Below are positions 17,553 through 26,345 of a DNA stretch of 64,000 bases, one piece after another (the stretch's first letter is position 1; each line of letters begins with the position of its first letter). The notes beneath the pieces were generated by a model. The model saw only the letters and a list, made by a program, of their open reading frames with translations, made no database searches and was not told where the DNA came from. Source of the stretch: Pseudonocardia bannensis (GTDB lineage Bacteria > Actinomycetota > Actinomycetes > Mycobacteriales > Pseudonocardiaceae). Where the stretch lies: assembly GCF_012911875.1 (NCBI RefSeq), contig NZ_JAAXKZ010000002.1, forward strand, positions 51,708 through 115,707. Reading direction: 5' to 3'. The position numbers were made by a program, and so were the translations under genes.

Positions 17553-18005
17553 CATCACTGAGCGATCCGCGCCGATCGGCGCGGTGCAGGTTCCCCGCCA
17601 GGCGCTCCGATCGGTGCGCCTGGCGCAAGGTCGGCACAGGGGCCTCTCGCGGTTCACCAGCGCTCTCGTCGCGGCCACCGCGTTCGTCACGCTCCCGACG
17701 GCGCCCGCCGTCTCGGTCCGGTCGACGCCCTGGACCGGCACGATCACCGATCTCGACTTCGGTGGGCGGGTTCCGGCTCACCCCTACCGACGCGTCGGTC
17801 GCGGGGCCCTACACCTTCTGCCGGAGCCGCCTACCGGGATCGTGGCCGGCGCCGGGCTGTTGGGCAGGTGGAGCCACACGTTGGACCGGCACCTGGCGCT
17901 ACGCCTCGACCCCCGCCGATTCAGCCGGGCCGCTCCCTCTGGGACGGGCGCCGCGTGGGTGACGGCGCGTTCCCGGCTGAAGGTCCAGCGCCGTTCGAGC
18001 GCAGG
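17553..18005. other. Region without a supported gene
   Basis: About 450 bp between tRNA-Leu and the ABM-like gene. Two overlapping plus-strand frames exist. One includes a hydrophobic stretch (FTSALVAATAFVTLP) that could look like a signal peptide, but neither has a ribosome site or a recognisable family. The minus frames are fused to tRNA sequence. I record no gene. Confidence 0.5.
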
Positions 18006-18617
18006 TCAGTCGAGCTGCACCGACGTGCGGACCATGCTGTAGTGCTCGATGCCGGAGAAGTGGGCGCCGACCCGTTCGGCGACCTGGGCACGCAGCTCCT
18101 GGGCCGTGGGCCAGAAATCGCCGGCAGCGCGCTCGTTCTCCCAAGCGGTGACGACCATGCCCTGGCCGGATTCCCGATCGAGCAACAACTGGAAGCTGCA
18201 CAGACCGGGCGCTCCCTTCACCCGCGGTGCCGTCTCCCCGCCGTAGAACGTGACGGCGTCATCCGCCCTGGACGGCTCGATCTCCATTCGCGCGAGCCGC
18301 ACGACGGCGCCGCGGGCCGGGATGGACCGGCGGAAACCGAGGGCGACCTCGTACTCCTCGACGCTGAGCGGGCCGCCCGCCGCGGCTTCCACCTGCTCGC
18401 GCAGCGGCGTCAGCGCTGTACCCGACGCCTTCAGCGCCTCGGCGTCCTGCCAGTAGGACGCCGCGATCGTGATCCGGGCGTCGGCTCCCGTCAGTGTCGC
18501 GAACCCCTTGTTGCCCGCAGTCGCCTCTACCTGAGGGCGGGCGGTCTGTTCGAGGTACTCCACGGAGGAGTCGATCTTGGCCGGGTCTCCGTTGATGATG
18601 ATGAACCGGACGTACAT
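18006..18617 (-). CDS. ABM-like dimeric alpha+beta barrel protein (two tandem domains)
   Basis: A 203-residue protein made of two ~95-residue halves that each look like an antibiotic-biosynthesis-monooxygenase/stress-responsive barrel: MYVRFIIINGDPAKIDSSVE ... ITIAASYWQDAEAL, then VVRLARMEIEPSRADDAVTF ... QGMVVTAWENERAAGDFW. Such proteins act as cofactor-free oxygenases, haem-binding proteins or enzymes on small aromatics. The role here is unknown. The ATG at 18617 has GAAGGGGGAAG upstream. It is the distal gene of the minus-strand catabolic operon that starts with the homogentisate dioxygenase-like gene. Confidence 0.7.
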   Translation of the reverse strand: MYVRFIIINGDPAKIDSSVEYLEQTARPQVEATAGNKGFATLTGADARITIAASYWQDAEALKASGTALTPLREQVEAAAGGPLSVEEYEVALGFRRSIPARGAVVRLARMEIEPSRADDAVTFYGGETAPRVKGAPGLCSFQLLLDRESGQGMVVTAWENERAAGDFWPTAQELRAQVAERVGAHFSGIEHYSMVRTSVQLD

Positions 18618-18804
18618 GCGCTTCCCCCTTCACCCGTCCCGCGGGGCACCCTGCGCCCCCGTGGCCGGCACGGTCCTCCGCAGCGCCAGGCGGTACCAGG
18701 GCCATCGGGCCATAGGTGCGTCCGACACCGTTTGCCGCCGGCGGTACGGGCTCGGACGAGACAGGGTGCCGGCGGATCGGCTACGCGAGGGCGGCCTCCG
18801 TCCG

Positions 18805-19074
18805 CTTCGGCGTCTCGAACTTCGTGCCACGTGGTCCACAGGAAGCCCGTCGCGTCGGAGCCGATCGCGAACGCCTCCTCGTCGGTGTGGGCGACGACGA
18901 TCTTTCGGAAGCGGTCGGCGTTCTCGCCCCAGGCGATGTCCGGCTCACGGTTCCGGGCCTCCTCCAGGTACGCGTCGAGGCGCGCGGTGATCGTCTCCTC
19001 GATGGGCGTGAAGACGATCGGCCAGGCGCCCGCTGGTAGTAGTTCGGGTTGGAGTACTCCCCGATCGGTTGTTC
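18805..19074 (-). pseudogene. Remnant of an LLM-class flavin-dependent monooxygenase
   Basis: Directly after the MFS transporter stop, the minus strand encodes PIGEYSNPNYYQRA. One base out of frame it continues as WPIVFTPIEETITARLDAY, LEEARNREPDIAWGENADRF, KIVVAHTDEEAFAIGSDATG and FLWTTWHEV. This corresponds to the C-terminal middle of a luciferase-like monooxygenase and matches the region of the intact LLM gene at 20403-21593 that reads HFKTIIVADTEEEARGHAEN. No N-terminal barrel and no proper end are present. It is therefore a truncated and frameshifted copy of a third LLM gene of this operon. Between 18618 and 18804 I see nothing coding. Confidence 0.75.
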
Positions 19075-20380
19075 ACCCGGATGCGTGGGACGCGTCCGCC
19101 AGGTCCCGGTCCCGGGTCTCCCCGGTGAGCATCACGCTCACCAGCGAGACCACGGCCATGGCTGCGAGGTAGCCGGCGATGGCGTAACCCGACCCGGTCG
19201 CCTCGAACAGCGAGGCGGCGATGATCGGCGACAGTGCGGCGCCGGCGACCCCGGCGAGCTGGTAGCCGACCGAGGCACCGGTGTACCGGACGCCGGTACG
19301 GAACATCTCGGCGAACATGGTGGCCGTGGCGCCACCGGAGATGGCCTGCGCGACGCCGAAGATCATCACGTGTCCGAGCAGCATCAGGACGAAGACACCG
19401 GTGTCGATGAGCGCGAACGCCGGGAAGATCAGCACACCCATCGCGACCACCCCAGTGAGGTAGACCGGCTTGCGCCCGAACCGGTCCGACAGCGAGCCGA
19501 AGTACAGGTGCATCGCGAAGGACACGACCCCGGACAGCGCGATGATCAGCAGAATCGCGTCGCGGGAGACGCCGACGACCTGCGTCGCGTACGTGGCGAG
19601 GTAGGCGATGAAGATGTAGGCGAAGGCGCTCTGAACGAGGAACGCACCGGCGACGAGCATCACCTGCCGGGGGTGCGTCCGCAGGGTCTCCACCAGCGGA
19701 ATCCGCGCCGTGTCCCGGCGCTGCTCCAGCCGGCGGAAGCTCGGGCTCTCGGCGATCCGTAGCCGCACGTACAGCCCGACCACCACGAGCACCGCGCTGG
19801 CCAGGAACGGCAGCCGCCAGCCCCAGGCCAGGAACTGGTCGTCGGGCAGCAGGGCGACGACGTAGAACGCGGCGGTCGCCAGCACCGTGCCGGCGGCCGC
19901 GCCGGCCTGCGGGAAGCTGCCGAAGAAGCCCCGCCGCCCGGGTGGCGCGTGCTCGACGGCCAGGAGCACGGCGCCGCCCCACTCCCCTCCGACGGCGATG
20001 CCCTGGACCAGCCGCAGCAGCACCAGGAGCACCGGCGCCAGCACGCCGACCGTGGCGTGGGTCGGCAGCAACCCGATCAGCAGGGTCGCCACCCCCATCG
20101 TGAGCAGCGACACCACCAGCATGGGCTTGCGCCCCAGCCGGTCGCCGAAGTGGCCGAACACGATCCCGCCCAGCGGCCGGGCGAGGAATCCCGCGCCGAA
20201 CGTCGCGAACGCCAGCACCGTGCCGAGGAACGGGCCGACCTCGGGGAAGAACAGCCGCGGGAAGACCAGTGCGGCAGCCGTTCCGTAGATGAAGAAGTCG
20301 TACCACTCGACGGTGGTGCCGACGAGGCTCGCGACCGCGACCTTCCGCGGTTCCGAGCTGTGGATTGTCGATGTGCTCAT
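19073..20380 (-). CDS. MFS transporter of the metabolite:H+ symporter (MHS) type
   Basis: A 435-residue inner-membrane carrier with 12 predicted helices. MHS features are present: VGTTVEWYDFFIYGTAAALV in helix 1, GHFGDRLGRKPMLVVSLLTM in the helix 2-3 loop, RLVQGIAVGGEWGGAVLLAV, and GSLSDRFGRKPVYLTGVV in the second half. MHS members take up carboxylates, betaine or aromatic acids with protons. Placed inside the operon with ring-cleavage and flavin monooxygenase genes, it probably imports that pathway's substrate. The ATG at 20380 lies 22 bp after the LLM gene stop. Confidence 0.87.
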   Translation of the reverse strand: MSTSTIHSSEPRKVAVASLVGTTVEWYDFFIYGTAAALVFPRLFFPEVGPFLGTVLAFATFGAGFLARPLGGIVFGHFGDRLGRKPMLVVSLLTMGVATLLIGLLPTHATVGVLAPVLLVLLRLVQGIAVGGEWGGAVLLAVEHAPPGRRGFFGSFPQAGAAAGTVLATAAFYVVALLPDDQFLAWGWRLPFLASAVLVVVGLYVRLRIAESPSFRRLEQRRDTARIPLVETLRTHPRQVMLVAGAFLVQSAFAYIFIAYLATYATQVVGVSRDAILLIIALSGVVSFAMHLYFGSLSDRFGRKPVYLTGVVAMGVLIFPAFALIDTGVFVLMLLGHVMIFGVAQAISGGATATMFAEMFRTGVRYTGASVGYQLAGVAGAALSPIIAASLFEATGSGYAIAGYLAAMAVVSLVSVMLTGETRDRDLADASHASG

Positions 20381-20402
20381 GCGCCGGCTCCCACTCGTTC
20401 CG

Positions 20403-21593
20403 TCATCCGAGCTTCGGTGCGACCTTGTCCGCGTAGAGCTCGAGGGATCTCATGACCGCCTCATGCGGCATGACCCCGTTGAACACCCAGTTGAAGAGCT
20501 CGCCGACGTTGTACTGCTCGACGAACGGCTGCAGGCGCCGCAGCACCTGGTCCGGGGTGCCGTACACGATGAAGCCGTGGCCCCGCTGGGTCGCCGCGAA
20601 GTCGTTGGGGATCGGGGTCGTCTCCCCCGGCAGCCGGAAGGCCTCGTTGAAGCCGTATCCGCCGAGCCATTCCGCCCAGGCCCAGGCGACGTTCTCCGCG
20701 TGCCCGCGGGCCTCCTCCTCGGTGTCGGCGACGATGATCGTCTTGAAGTGCGCGACCTCGTCGCCGTAACCGATCTCGTGGCCGGCCTCGTTCGCCGCCC
20801 GCCGGTACCGGGTCAGGATCTCGTCGATCTGCTCGTGGATCGAGGTGAACGCCACCAGCCGGATCTCGTTGCGCGCGCACCACTCGACGGTCGCCGGGCT
20901 CGCGGTGAAGGGCACATACACCTGCGGGTGCGGCTTCGTGAACGGTCTCGGGACGATCCCGACCTCCTCGATCCGGCCCTGGTCGTCCTGCCCGCGGCCG
21001 TACTTCGCGGTGCCCGCGTGGCCGAAGACGACGTCGTCGGGCGGGATCCGCCAGAACTTCCCGCGGAACTTGAGGGTGTCCTGCGTCCAGGCCATCTTCA
21101 TGAGCTCGAAGTTCTCGACGAACCGGTCGTGGTTCACCTGCCGGGCAGCCGCATCGGTGAAGCCCGGGTGCGGTGCCTTGACGCCGTACTTGTCCGCGAG
21201 GACGTCGACTGCGCGGGTGTGCGCGCCGCGCGCCAGGCCGACGAAGCACCGGCCCTGCGTCATGTGGTCGAGCAGCACGATGTCCTCGGCGACGAGCAAC
21301 GGATGCCGCGCGGCGGCCAGGATGCCCAACTGCCCGAGCTTGATGTTCTGTGTCCTGCCGGCGAGGTACACGTTGAACAGGACGGGGTTGTTCGGGACCT
21401 CGAACCCCTCGACCTGGAAATGGTGCTCCGAGATGGCGAGCTTGTCGTAACCCAGCGCATCCGCGAGCTGGGCCTGCTCGGTCAGCTCGTGCAGCATCCG
21501 CTGGTAGTAGCCTTCGTCCTTGCCGGCCATACCGAGTTCGAGCTCAGCGCGGGACGCGCCGGTCAGCGGCGTGTAGAAGAGCCCGTTCTCCAC
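20403..21593 (-). CDS. LLM-class flavin-dependent monooxygenase (first copy)
   Basis: A 396-residue bacterial-luciferase-like TIM barrel. Diagnostic segments include ALGYDKLAISEHHFQVEGF (cofactor-site EHH), LVAEDIVLLDHMTQGRCFVG, and LAFTSIHEQIDEILTRYRRA-like helices in the C-terminal half (in the sequence preceded by EIRLV). It is expected to use FMNH2 supplied by a separate reductase. No reductase is in this operon, so it may borrow the HpaC-like one or another. It is paralogous to the gene at 21643-22698 and to the remnant at 18805-19074. Confidence 0.82.
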   Translation of the reverse strand: MENGLFYTPLTGASRAELELGMAGKDEGYYQRMLHELTEQAQLADALGYDKLAISEHHFQVEGFEVPNNPVLFNVYLAGRTQNIKLGQLGILAAARHPLLVAEDIVLLDHMTQGRCFVGLARGAHTRAVDVLADKYGVKAPHPGFTDAAARQVNHDRFVENFELMKMAWTQDTLKFRGKFWRIPPDDVVFGHAGTAKYGRGQDDQGRIEEVGIVPRPFTKPHPQVYVPFTASPATVEWCARNEIRLVAFTSIHEQIDEILTRYRRAANEAGHEIGYGDEVAHFKTIIVADTEEEARGHAENVAWAWAEWLGGYGFNEAFRLPGETTPIPNDFAATQRGHGFIVYGTPDQVLRRLQPFVEQYNVGELFNWVFNGVMPHEAVMRSLELYADKVAPKLG

Positions 21594-21642
21594 TTCCCGA
21601 TCCTCTTCTCTGAGTCGTGCCCGGAAAATGGTTCTCCGCGCG

Positions 21643-22698
21643 TCATCGGAGCGCGGGCATGACCTCTTTCGCGAACAGTTCCATGGAGGCGACGACCTCC
21701 TCGTGGGCGCGGTTCCCGAAGTTCATCAGGCAGTGCACCTTCTCCACGCCCGCGGCCCGGATCCGCTCGAGCTTGGCGATCACGGTGTCCGGGTCACCGA
21801 ACAGGGCCACGTCGGTGTTGTTCTCGATGTGGTCGTAGGTGACGGTGTTGTTCCATTCGTGCAGTTCCTCGTAGACCTGCCGGGCCTCCGGGTTGTCCAC
21901 CTTCTCCGGGTCGAAGATGTTCCCGATGTTGCGGAAGTAGTTGATCAGGTGCCGCCCGGCGTCCTCGTAGACCCGCTCCTGGTCGGGCACCACGAACGTG
22001 TACCAGGTGATCGGCACGTCGACCGTCTCCGCGTCGCGGCCGGACTCGGCCCAGAGCCGCTTGAAGCTGCCGACCCGCTCCTCGATCCGGTCCAGGGTGC
22101 GCAGGGTGGTCGCGACGCCGGCGACCGGCACCCCGAGGGCCGCCGCCTTCTCGTAGCTCGACGGGCTGAGCGCGGCCTGGTAGATCGGCGGTCCGGGCTT
22201 CTGCACCGGCAGCACGTTGAGCTTCACGTCGTCGACGGTGTAGTGCTTGCCGTGGAAGCTGAACCGCTCGCCCTCCCACGCCTTCCGGATGATCGCCAGC
22301 GCCTCGTCGAACCGTTCCCGGCTGTCCTGCTGGTTCTTGATGCCGAAGGCCTCGTACTCGTGGATGAGGAATCCACGGCCGGCGCCGAAAGTCAGCCGCC
22401 CGTTGCTGAGCACGTCGACCATGGCGTAGTCCTCGGCCACCTGCAGCGGATCGTGGAACGGGAGGATGCTGACCCCGGAACCGAGCCCGATCCGGCTCGT
22501 CCTGCTCGCCGCCGCGGACAGCAGGACGGCCGGCGACGGAACGACCCCGTAGTCGCTGTAGTGGTGCTCGGCGACCCAGTAGTCCTCGAAACCCAGTTCC
22601 TCGGCGAGCACGATCTCGTCGAGCAGTTCCTGATAGAACTGCTGCGTGCTCCGCCGGGCGGGGTCGTTGTCGCAGATGCTCAGCATGCCGAATCGCAT
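21643..22698 (-). CDS. LLM-class flavin-dependent monooxygenase (second copy)
   Basis: A 351-residue luciferase-like protein: MRFGMLSICDNDPARRSTQQ start, EELGFEDYWVAEHHYSDYGV, LQVAEDYAMVDVLSNGRLTF, FGAGRGFLIHEYEAFGI and a C-terminal GDPDTVIAKLERIRAAGVEK. The ATG at 22698 is preceded by GGGAGAAG, and the longer frame to 22779 lacks similarity. In the same operon as another LLM, it may form a heteromeric monooxygenase similar to LuxAB or act at a different step. Confidence 0.82.
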   Translation of the reverse strand: MRFGMLSICDNDPARRSTQQFYQELLDEIVLAEELGFEDYWVAEHHYSDYGVVPSPAVLLSAAASRTSRIGLGSGVSILPFHDPLQVAEDYAMVDVLSNGRLTFGAGRGFLIHEYEAFGIKNQQDSRERFDEALAIIRKAWEGERFSFHGKHYTVDDVKLNVLPVQKPGPPIYQAALSPSSYEKAAALGVPVAGVATTLRTLDRIEERVGSFKRLWAESGRDAETVDVPITWYTFVVPDQERVYEDAGRHLINYFRNIGNIFDPEKVDNPEARQVYEELHEWNNTVTYDHIENNTDVALFGDPDTVIAKLERIRAAGVEKVHCLMNFGNRAHEEVVASMELFAKEVMPALR

Positions 22699-22751
22699 GT
22701 ACTTCTCCCGGTTGAACGACGTCCGAATGGTTGCGGTCGAGAAAGAGGGGC

Positions 22752-24047
22752 CTACACCGGGAACCGCTCGAGCATCCATTTCCGGGTGTGCTCGCGGGAT
22801 TCCGCGCGGGTGTCCTTCCCCGCACCCTTCGGTCCGGACGGCAGGAGATAGTGATCGGCGCCGGTGAGCATGACCAGCGACTTGTCCGGATGCGGGACCG
22901 CCGCATGGACGGCCTCACTGTCGGACGGGTAGATGTCGCGGTCGGCGGTGCCGGTGATCACGAGCGTCGGCAGGTGCAGGTCGGCCGCGTTGTCCACCAG
23001 CGACGCGCGCGACGTCGTCCCGGACCAGGTGCTCAACCAGGCACGCGGGGTGACCAGCCTGGCCAGCCCCCATTCACCGAAGTTGTCGATCTCCGGCTGC
23101 AGTGACCAGATGCCGCCCTGCACCCGGTCGCTGGGTTCGAGTCGCAGGTCGAGATAGGCCGGGTTCGCCGTCGTCCGGTAGACCACCATGTAGCGCGTGC
23201 CCGCGGCGCGGCGCCCGACCTCGATCTGGCTGCGCACACCGGCGCGCTGCAGCGCCGGGTCGGCCAGCATGGCCCGGAAGGTGCGCTGCTCCTCGATCCG
23301 GGCCAGGGCCAGCGCGTCCAGCCGTCGGACCCGGGCGAGCTGGGCGGCCCGGTAGGACTGCAGGAACTCCTCGCTGTAGCGGCTCTCCTCGGGGCGCTCG
23401 CGGAACCCGTTGGCCGGGTCGTACATGTCGAGGCACGGGTCCGCCGCCATCGGGTCGTTCTCGTCCACGACGGAGGGATCGATGATCCGCTGGAGCAGCT
23501 TGCCCTGGCCGGTGTGCGCGGCGGAGAGGATGATCCCGTCGGCCTGCGGCATGTCCTCCGCGGCCAGGTCGAGCGGGTCGCCCCACGGCAGGTCGCGCAA
23601 CCGGCCATTCGGCGGGGTGGCGGCCTGGGCCTGGTAGAAGGCGTACAGCGAGCCGCCGCCGCTGGTGCCCAGCAGGACGACGTGCTCGAACCCCCGATCC
23701 GTGCGCAGGTACCGCAGCGCGGCGGCCACGTCGAACAGCAGGTGCTCGTGGGTGGTCGCGACGTCGTTGTTCAGCCACCGGCTGTTGTGCGCGAAGACGG
23801 CGTATCCGGCCTCGAGGAAGTCGAGGATCTGGAAGTGCCGGTGGACGTCCACGCGGGGGTGGGAGAACGTGACCACCGTGCGCGACGGACGCGGGGGCGT
23901 GTAGAGCATGGCGCGGATCTCGGCGCCGTCACTGGTGAACAGGCTGACCAGCTCGCCGGAGCAGCCGGGCGGCAACGACGAGAACGTCGTGTACCGCGTC
24001 CGCTTCAGATACGCCTCGGTCTGGTCCTGACTCGCTCCCTGCGCCAT
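22752..24047 (-). CDS. Alpha/beta hydrolase
   Basis: A 431-residue alpha/beta-hydrolase fold protein. The nucleophile elbow is VVLLGTSGGGSLYAFYQ (Ser near residue 138). The Asp of the triad is probably in LVITGTADRDIYPSDSEAV, and the His is in MLTGADHYLLPSG near the C-terminus. A long insertion (about residues 150-330) makes it larger than a simple esterase. It could hydrolyse an ester or lactone, or a C-C bond in a ring-fission product. The context, between an LLM monooxygenase and a homogentisate dioxygenase-like enzyme, favours a catabolic hydrolase. The start is ATG 24047 with GAGAGGAAGG about 12 bases upstream. Confidence 0.75.
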   Translation of the reverse strand: MAQGASQDQTEAYLKRTRYTTFSSLPPGCSGELVSLFTSDGAEIRAMLYTPPRPSRTVVTFSHPRVDVHRHFQILDFLEAGYAVFAHNSRWLNNDVATTHEHLLFDVAAALRYLRTDRGFEHVVLLGTSGGGSLYAFYQAQAATPPNGRLRDLPWGDPLDLAAEDMPQADGIILSAAHTGQGKLLQRIIDPSVVDENDPMAADPCLDMYDPANGFRERPEESRYSEEFLQSYRAAQLARVRRLDALALARIEEQRTFRAMLADPALQRAGVRSQIEVGRRAAGTRYMVVYRTTANPAYLDLRLEPSDRVQGGIWSLQPEIDNFGEWGLARLVTPRAWLSTWSGTTSRASLVDNAADLHLPTLVITGTADRDIYPSDSEAVHAAVPHPDKSLVMLTGADHYLLPSGPKGAGKDTRAESREHTRKWMLERFPV

Positions 24048-24096
24048 GCGGGCTGCAGCCTTCCTCTCGGCTCGGGCGGGCGGCGGCACTCCGTCG

Positions 24097-25224
24097 CTAC
24101 GGGGCGACGGGCACCAACCGGTCGGAGAACGTCGCCCAGTAGTTCGGGTCCTCGGCGCCGGTGAAGGCGTCGGTCCACTTCAGAGGCTTCTCGGTGTCGA
24201 TGTTCACCAGGAAGGCCTCCATCCGATCCGCCTTCTTCGCCGCTTCGAAGGCACGGGGGTTCGGCCCGTGATGCATGCCGGCCGGGTGCAGGGTCAGCGT
24301 CGCGGCGCCCTGGTCCTCCGCGCGGGACATCAACCGTCCGGAATGGGTGAACACGACCTCGTCGTAGTCGACGTTGCGGTGGTAGGCGGGCACGCGCTCG
24401 GCGTCGGGCGCCGTCTCGAAGGGCTTGGGCTGGAAGGTCACGACCCAGAACCCCGGGCACTGGAACGTCGCGTACGTCGTCGGCGGCATGTGGGTGCGCT
24501 CGGAGTAGGGAGCCCGCAGGTCTCTGACGTTGATCTTGTAGGGGCAGAGGTTGCCGGTCCAGCCGACGGCGTCGAGCGGGCAGAAGTCGTAGTAGACGGT
24601 CGTCCACTCGTCCGCTCGCTTGATGCGGACCTGGTACTCCCCGCCCTCGTCGAGGATCGGCTGCGGATCCGGGCACTGCAGGAGCGCGAAGTCGAACGGC
24701 ACGTGCTGGCCCAGCATGCCTCGTTCAGGAAAGCCCGTCGGGCCCTTGCGCGATTCGATGATGATGAAGAAGTTGTCGGGGCTTCCGGGGACGACCCGGT
24801 AGTTCGTCCCCTTGGGGATCACCACGTAATCGCCGGTCTCGTATTCCAGCGGGCCGTAGTCGCTCTCGATCGTGCCGGTGCCCTCGTGCACGAAGTAGAT
24901 CTCGTCGCCGTCGGCATTTCTCATGTAGTACGACATGGGCGCCCGCCGCCGGGACACGTAGATGTGGACGTCGTCGTTGTACAGCAGCCGGGTGGGTACC
25001 CCGGCCGCATCGCCCATGTCGGTCGGCCGTACCGCCGCGCTGTCGATCGCCCGCGGCTTCAGGGGGCCTTCTATCCCGGTCCACCGGGTCGGAGGGTGTG
25101 CTCGGTAGAGCATGGACACCTCGCCGGCGAACCCGTCGCGGCCGTGCTCGTCCTCGTAGGTCCCCTCGGGCCAGCCCGTGCGGGCCTGTTTGGACGTGAC
25201 GCCCTTGGCGTGCCTGATGATCAC
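24097..25224 (-). CDS. Homogentisate 1,2-dioxygenase-like cupin dioxygenase
   Basis: A 375-residue protein of the homogentisate dioxygenase family. Family features include ERTHMPPTTYATFQCPGFWV, YHRNVDYDEVVFTHSGRL (iron-ligand His and Glu region), and LTLHPAGMHHGPNPRAFEAA with the last ligand His. The N-terminal cupin half has MSYYMRNADGDEIYFVHEGT and YVVIPKGTNYRVVP. It would open a para-dihydroxylated ring with O2. No maleylacetoacetate isomerase or fumarylacetoacetase gene is nearby, so the substrate may not be homogentisate itself. The start is taken as GTG 25224 with GGAAGGACGG upstream. It is the first gene of the operon running to 18006. Confidence 0.75.
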   Translation of the reverse strand: MIIRHAKGVTSKQARTGWPEGTYEDEHGRDGFAGEVSMLYRAHPPTRWTGIEGPLKPRAIDSAAVRPTDMGDAAGVPTRLLYNDDVHIYVSRRRAPMSYYMRNADGDEIYFVHEGTGTIESDYGPLEYETGDYVVIPKGTNYRVVPGSPDNFFIIIESRKGPTGFPERGMLGQHVPFDFALLQCPDPQPILDEGGEYQVRIKRADEWTTVYYDFCPLDAVGWTGNLCPYKINVRDLRAPYSERTHMPPTTYATFQCPGFWVVTFQPKPFETAPDAERVPAYHRNVDYDEVVFTHSGRLMSRAEDQGAATLTLHPAGMHHGPNPRAFEAAKKADRMEAFLVNIDTEKPLKWTDAFTGAEDPNYWATFSDRLVPVAP

Positions 25225-25477
25225 GAAGATCGACCGTCCTTCCGCGCGGTGAGGTATCGCCGCGGTCGCGCGAACTCGAACGCGTCCCCCTCGGAGCTCA
25301 TGGCGCCGCACGGTTCTTCCGTCCGCGGACACAGACCCTTGCGCTCCGTGTGAGGCGTCACATGTTTAGCACTTCACGATGCGGCCGGACAAGAAGACTG
25401 GAACGTTCGGTCCGATGAAAATCCGGTTCACTTCTCGGGCTTCCCATCCGAGTACCGGTCCAGCTAGAATGCTAGGA

Positions 25478-25517
25478 TTCCTGCGGCCGGGAAGCGACCG
25501 CTACCCGGCCGCAGGAA
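25478..25517. terminator. 14-bp perfect hairpin
   Basis: TTCCTGCGGCCGGG (25478-25491) is repeated inverted at 25504-25517 with a 12-base loop. It is about 250 bp upstream of the dioxygenase operon start and about 380 bp beyond the end of the GH88 remnant. It may be a leftover terminator of the GH88-side transcription unit or an operator of the operon. There is no T-tract. Confidence 0.5.
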
Positions 25518-25797
25518 CCTCACCCCGGACAGCTTCGAACCGACGAGAAGTGCAATCGACCAGGCCTCTCGCCCTTGGATCCGGCGCGGGGCCGGTACAC
25601 CCTGGCCGGTCGCTGGTAGAGCGACACAAGGCCGGCGAGCCCGGCGCGATTGCGACAATCTGAGGCGATACGTAGCCGCATTGGATCGACCAGTACATTG
25701 CCGGTGAGACCATTCCCGTCGCAGCGGCGCCGGTGCGGCCGGCCGGATCCGCCGAGGGCGCAGACCGGTGCAGCCGGAACGGGCGGCGATCACGCAT

Positions 25798-25830
25798 CCG
25801 AGATCGACCGCGGTCCGAGATCGACCGCGG
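25798..25830. repeat. Tandem 16-bp direct repeat
   Basis: CCGAGATCGACCGCGG occurs at 25798-25813 and again at 25815-25830. The pair is flanked on both sides by GCATCCG (25794-25800 and 25832-25838). The centre also forms an inverted CCGCGGTC/GACCGCGG. It is non-coding and lies between the GH88 remnant and the dioxygenase operon. It could be a regulator site or a duplication left by a rearrangement. Confidence 0.5.
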
Positions 25831-25893
25831 CCGCATCCGGTGGTGCGGCCCCCGACCATCCGCAGGGGCGTCGCCACCGACCTCTGCCGGCGC

Positions 25894-26345
25894 TCAGGCC
25901 GGCCGATCCGAGCGAACCAGCGCCTCCACGAAGTAGTGGTCGGCGTACACGAGCCCCGCGTCGACCTCGCTGCCTTCGGGCAGGAAACCGACCGAGTGCG
26001 CCAGCACGGCGTCGCCCTCCGCGAGGTAGTTCGTGGACAGCGAGGCGACCATCGCGTCGGCCGCCTGCCGGTAGCCGTCCCCGCGCTCCCCACCGGTGAG
26101 CCGGGCCAGCTCCTAGAGCCCGGAGGCCACCACGGCCGCGGTCGAGGCGTTGCGCTCGGCGTCCGGGATGTCCGGGGCGTCGAAGTCCCAGTAGGGCACG
26201 TGGTCCTCGGGCAGCCTGGCCAGGTGCCAGTCCGCGGCGCGCTGGGCGCCCTCCAGCAGCTCGGGCCGGCCCGACTCGCGGAAGGCGTCGGTGAAACCGT
26301 GAATGGCTTAGCCCCGACCGCGCGCCCACGTCGAGACGACCTCGC
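25894..26345 (-). pseudogene. C-terminal remnant of a GH88-type unsaturated glucuronyl hydrolase
   Basis: The minus strand reads STWARGRG-stop-AIHGFTDAFRESG, then HLARLPEDHVPYWDFDAPDI and ERNASTAAVVASGL. After a stop come ELARLTG, EGDAVLAHSVGFLPEGSEVD and AGLVYADHYFVEALVRSDR, ending at TGA 25894-25896. The motifs PYWDFDAP and GSEVD-YADYYFLEAL-like are characteristic of GH88 sugar hydrolases. Two in-frame stops (TAA 26308-26310, TAG 26113-26115) interrupt it and the N-terminal half is missing. Upstream it joins in frame to an amino-acid permease fragment near 26340. Confidence 0.8.

Larger units (their letters stand above)
25225..25893. other. Promoter region and non-coding scar
   Basis: This stretch of about 670 bp lies upstream of the dioxygenase operon and downstream of a decayed GH88 gene. 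It must contain the operon promoter, which I could not place. Besides the 14-bp hairpin at 25478-25517 and the tandem 16-mer at 25798-25830, I see nothing. The open frames are Arg/Pro-rich and unlike any family. Confidence 0.5.

Noticed and set aside
17491..17781. Minus-strand frames ending in SEGGLEPPRPLKGTS and GDLNPHAR-type strings
   Set aside because: They read antisense through the tRNA-Leu gene and are a well-known false-gene pattern of leucine tRNA loci.
17584..18042. Possible secreted small protein with a hydrophobic N-terminal stretch
   Set aside because: No ribosome site, no family, unusual composition, and the frame runs on into the 3' end of the ABM-like gene on the other strand.
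25379..25663. 94-codon plus-strand frame
   Set aside because: It crosses the hairpin at 25478-25517, lacks a ribosome site and has no similarity I recognise.
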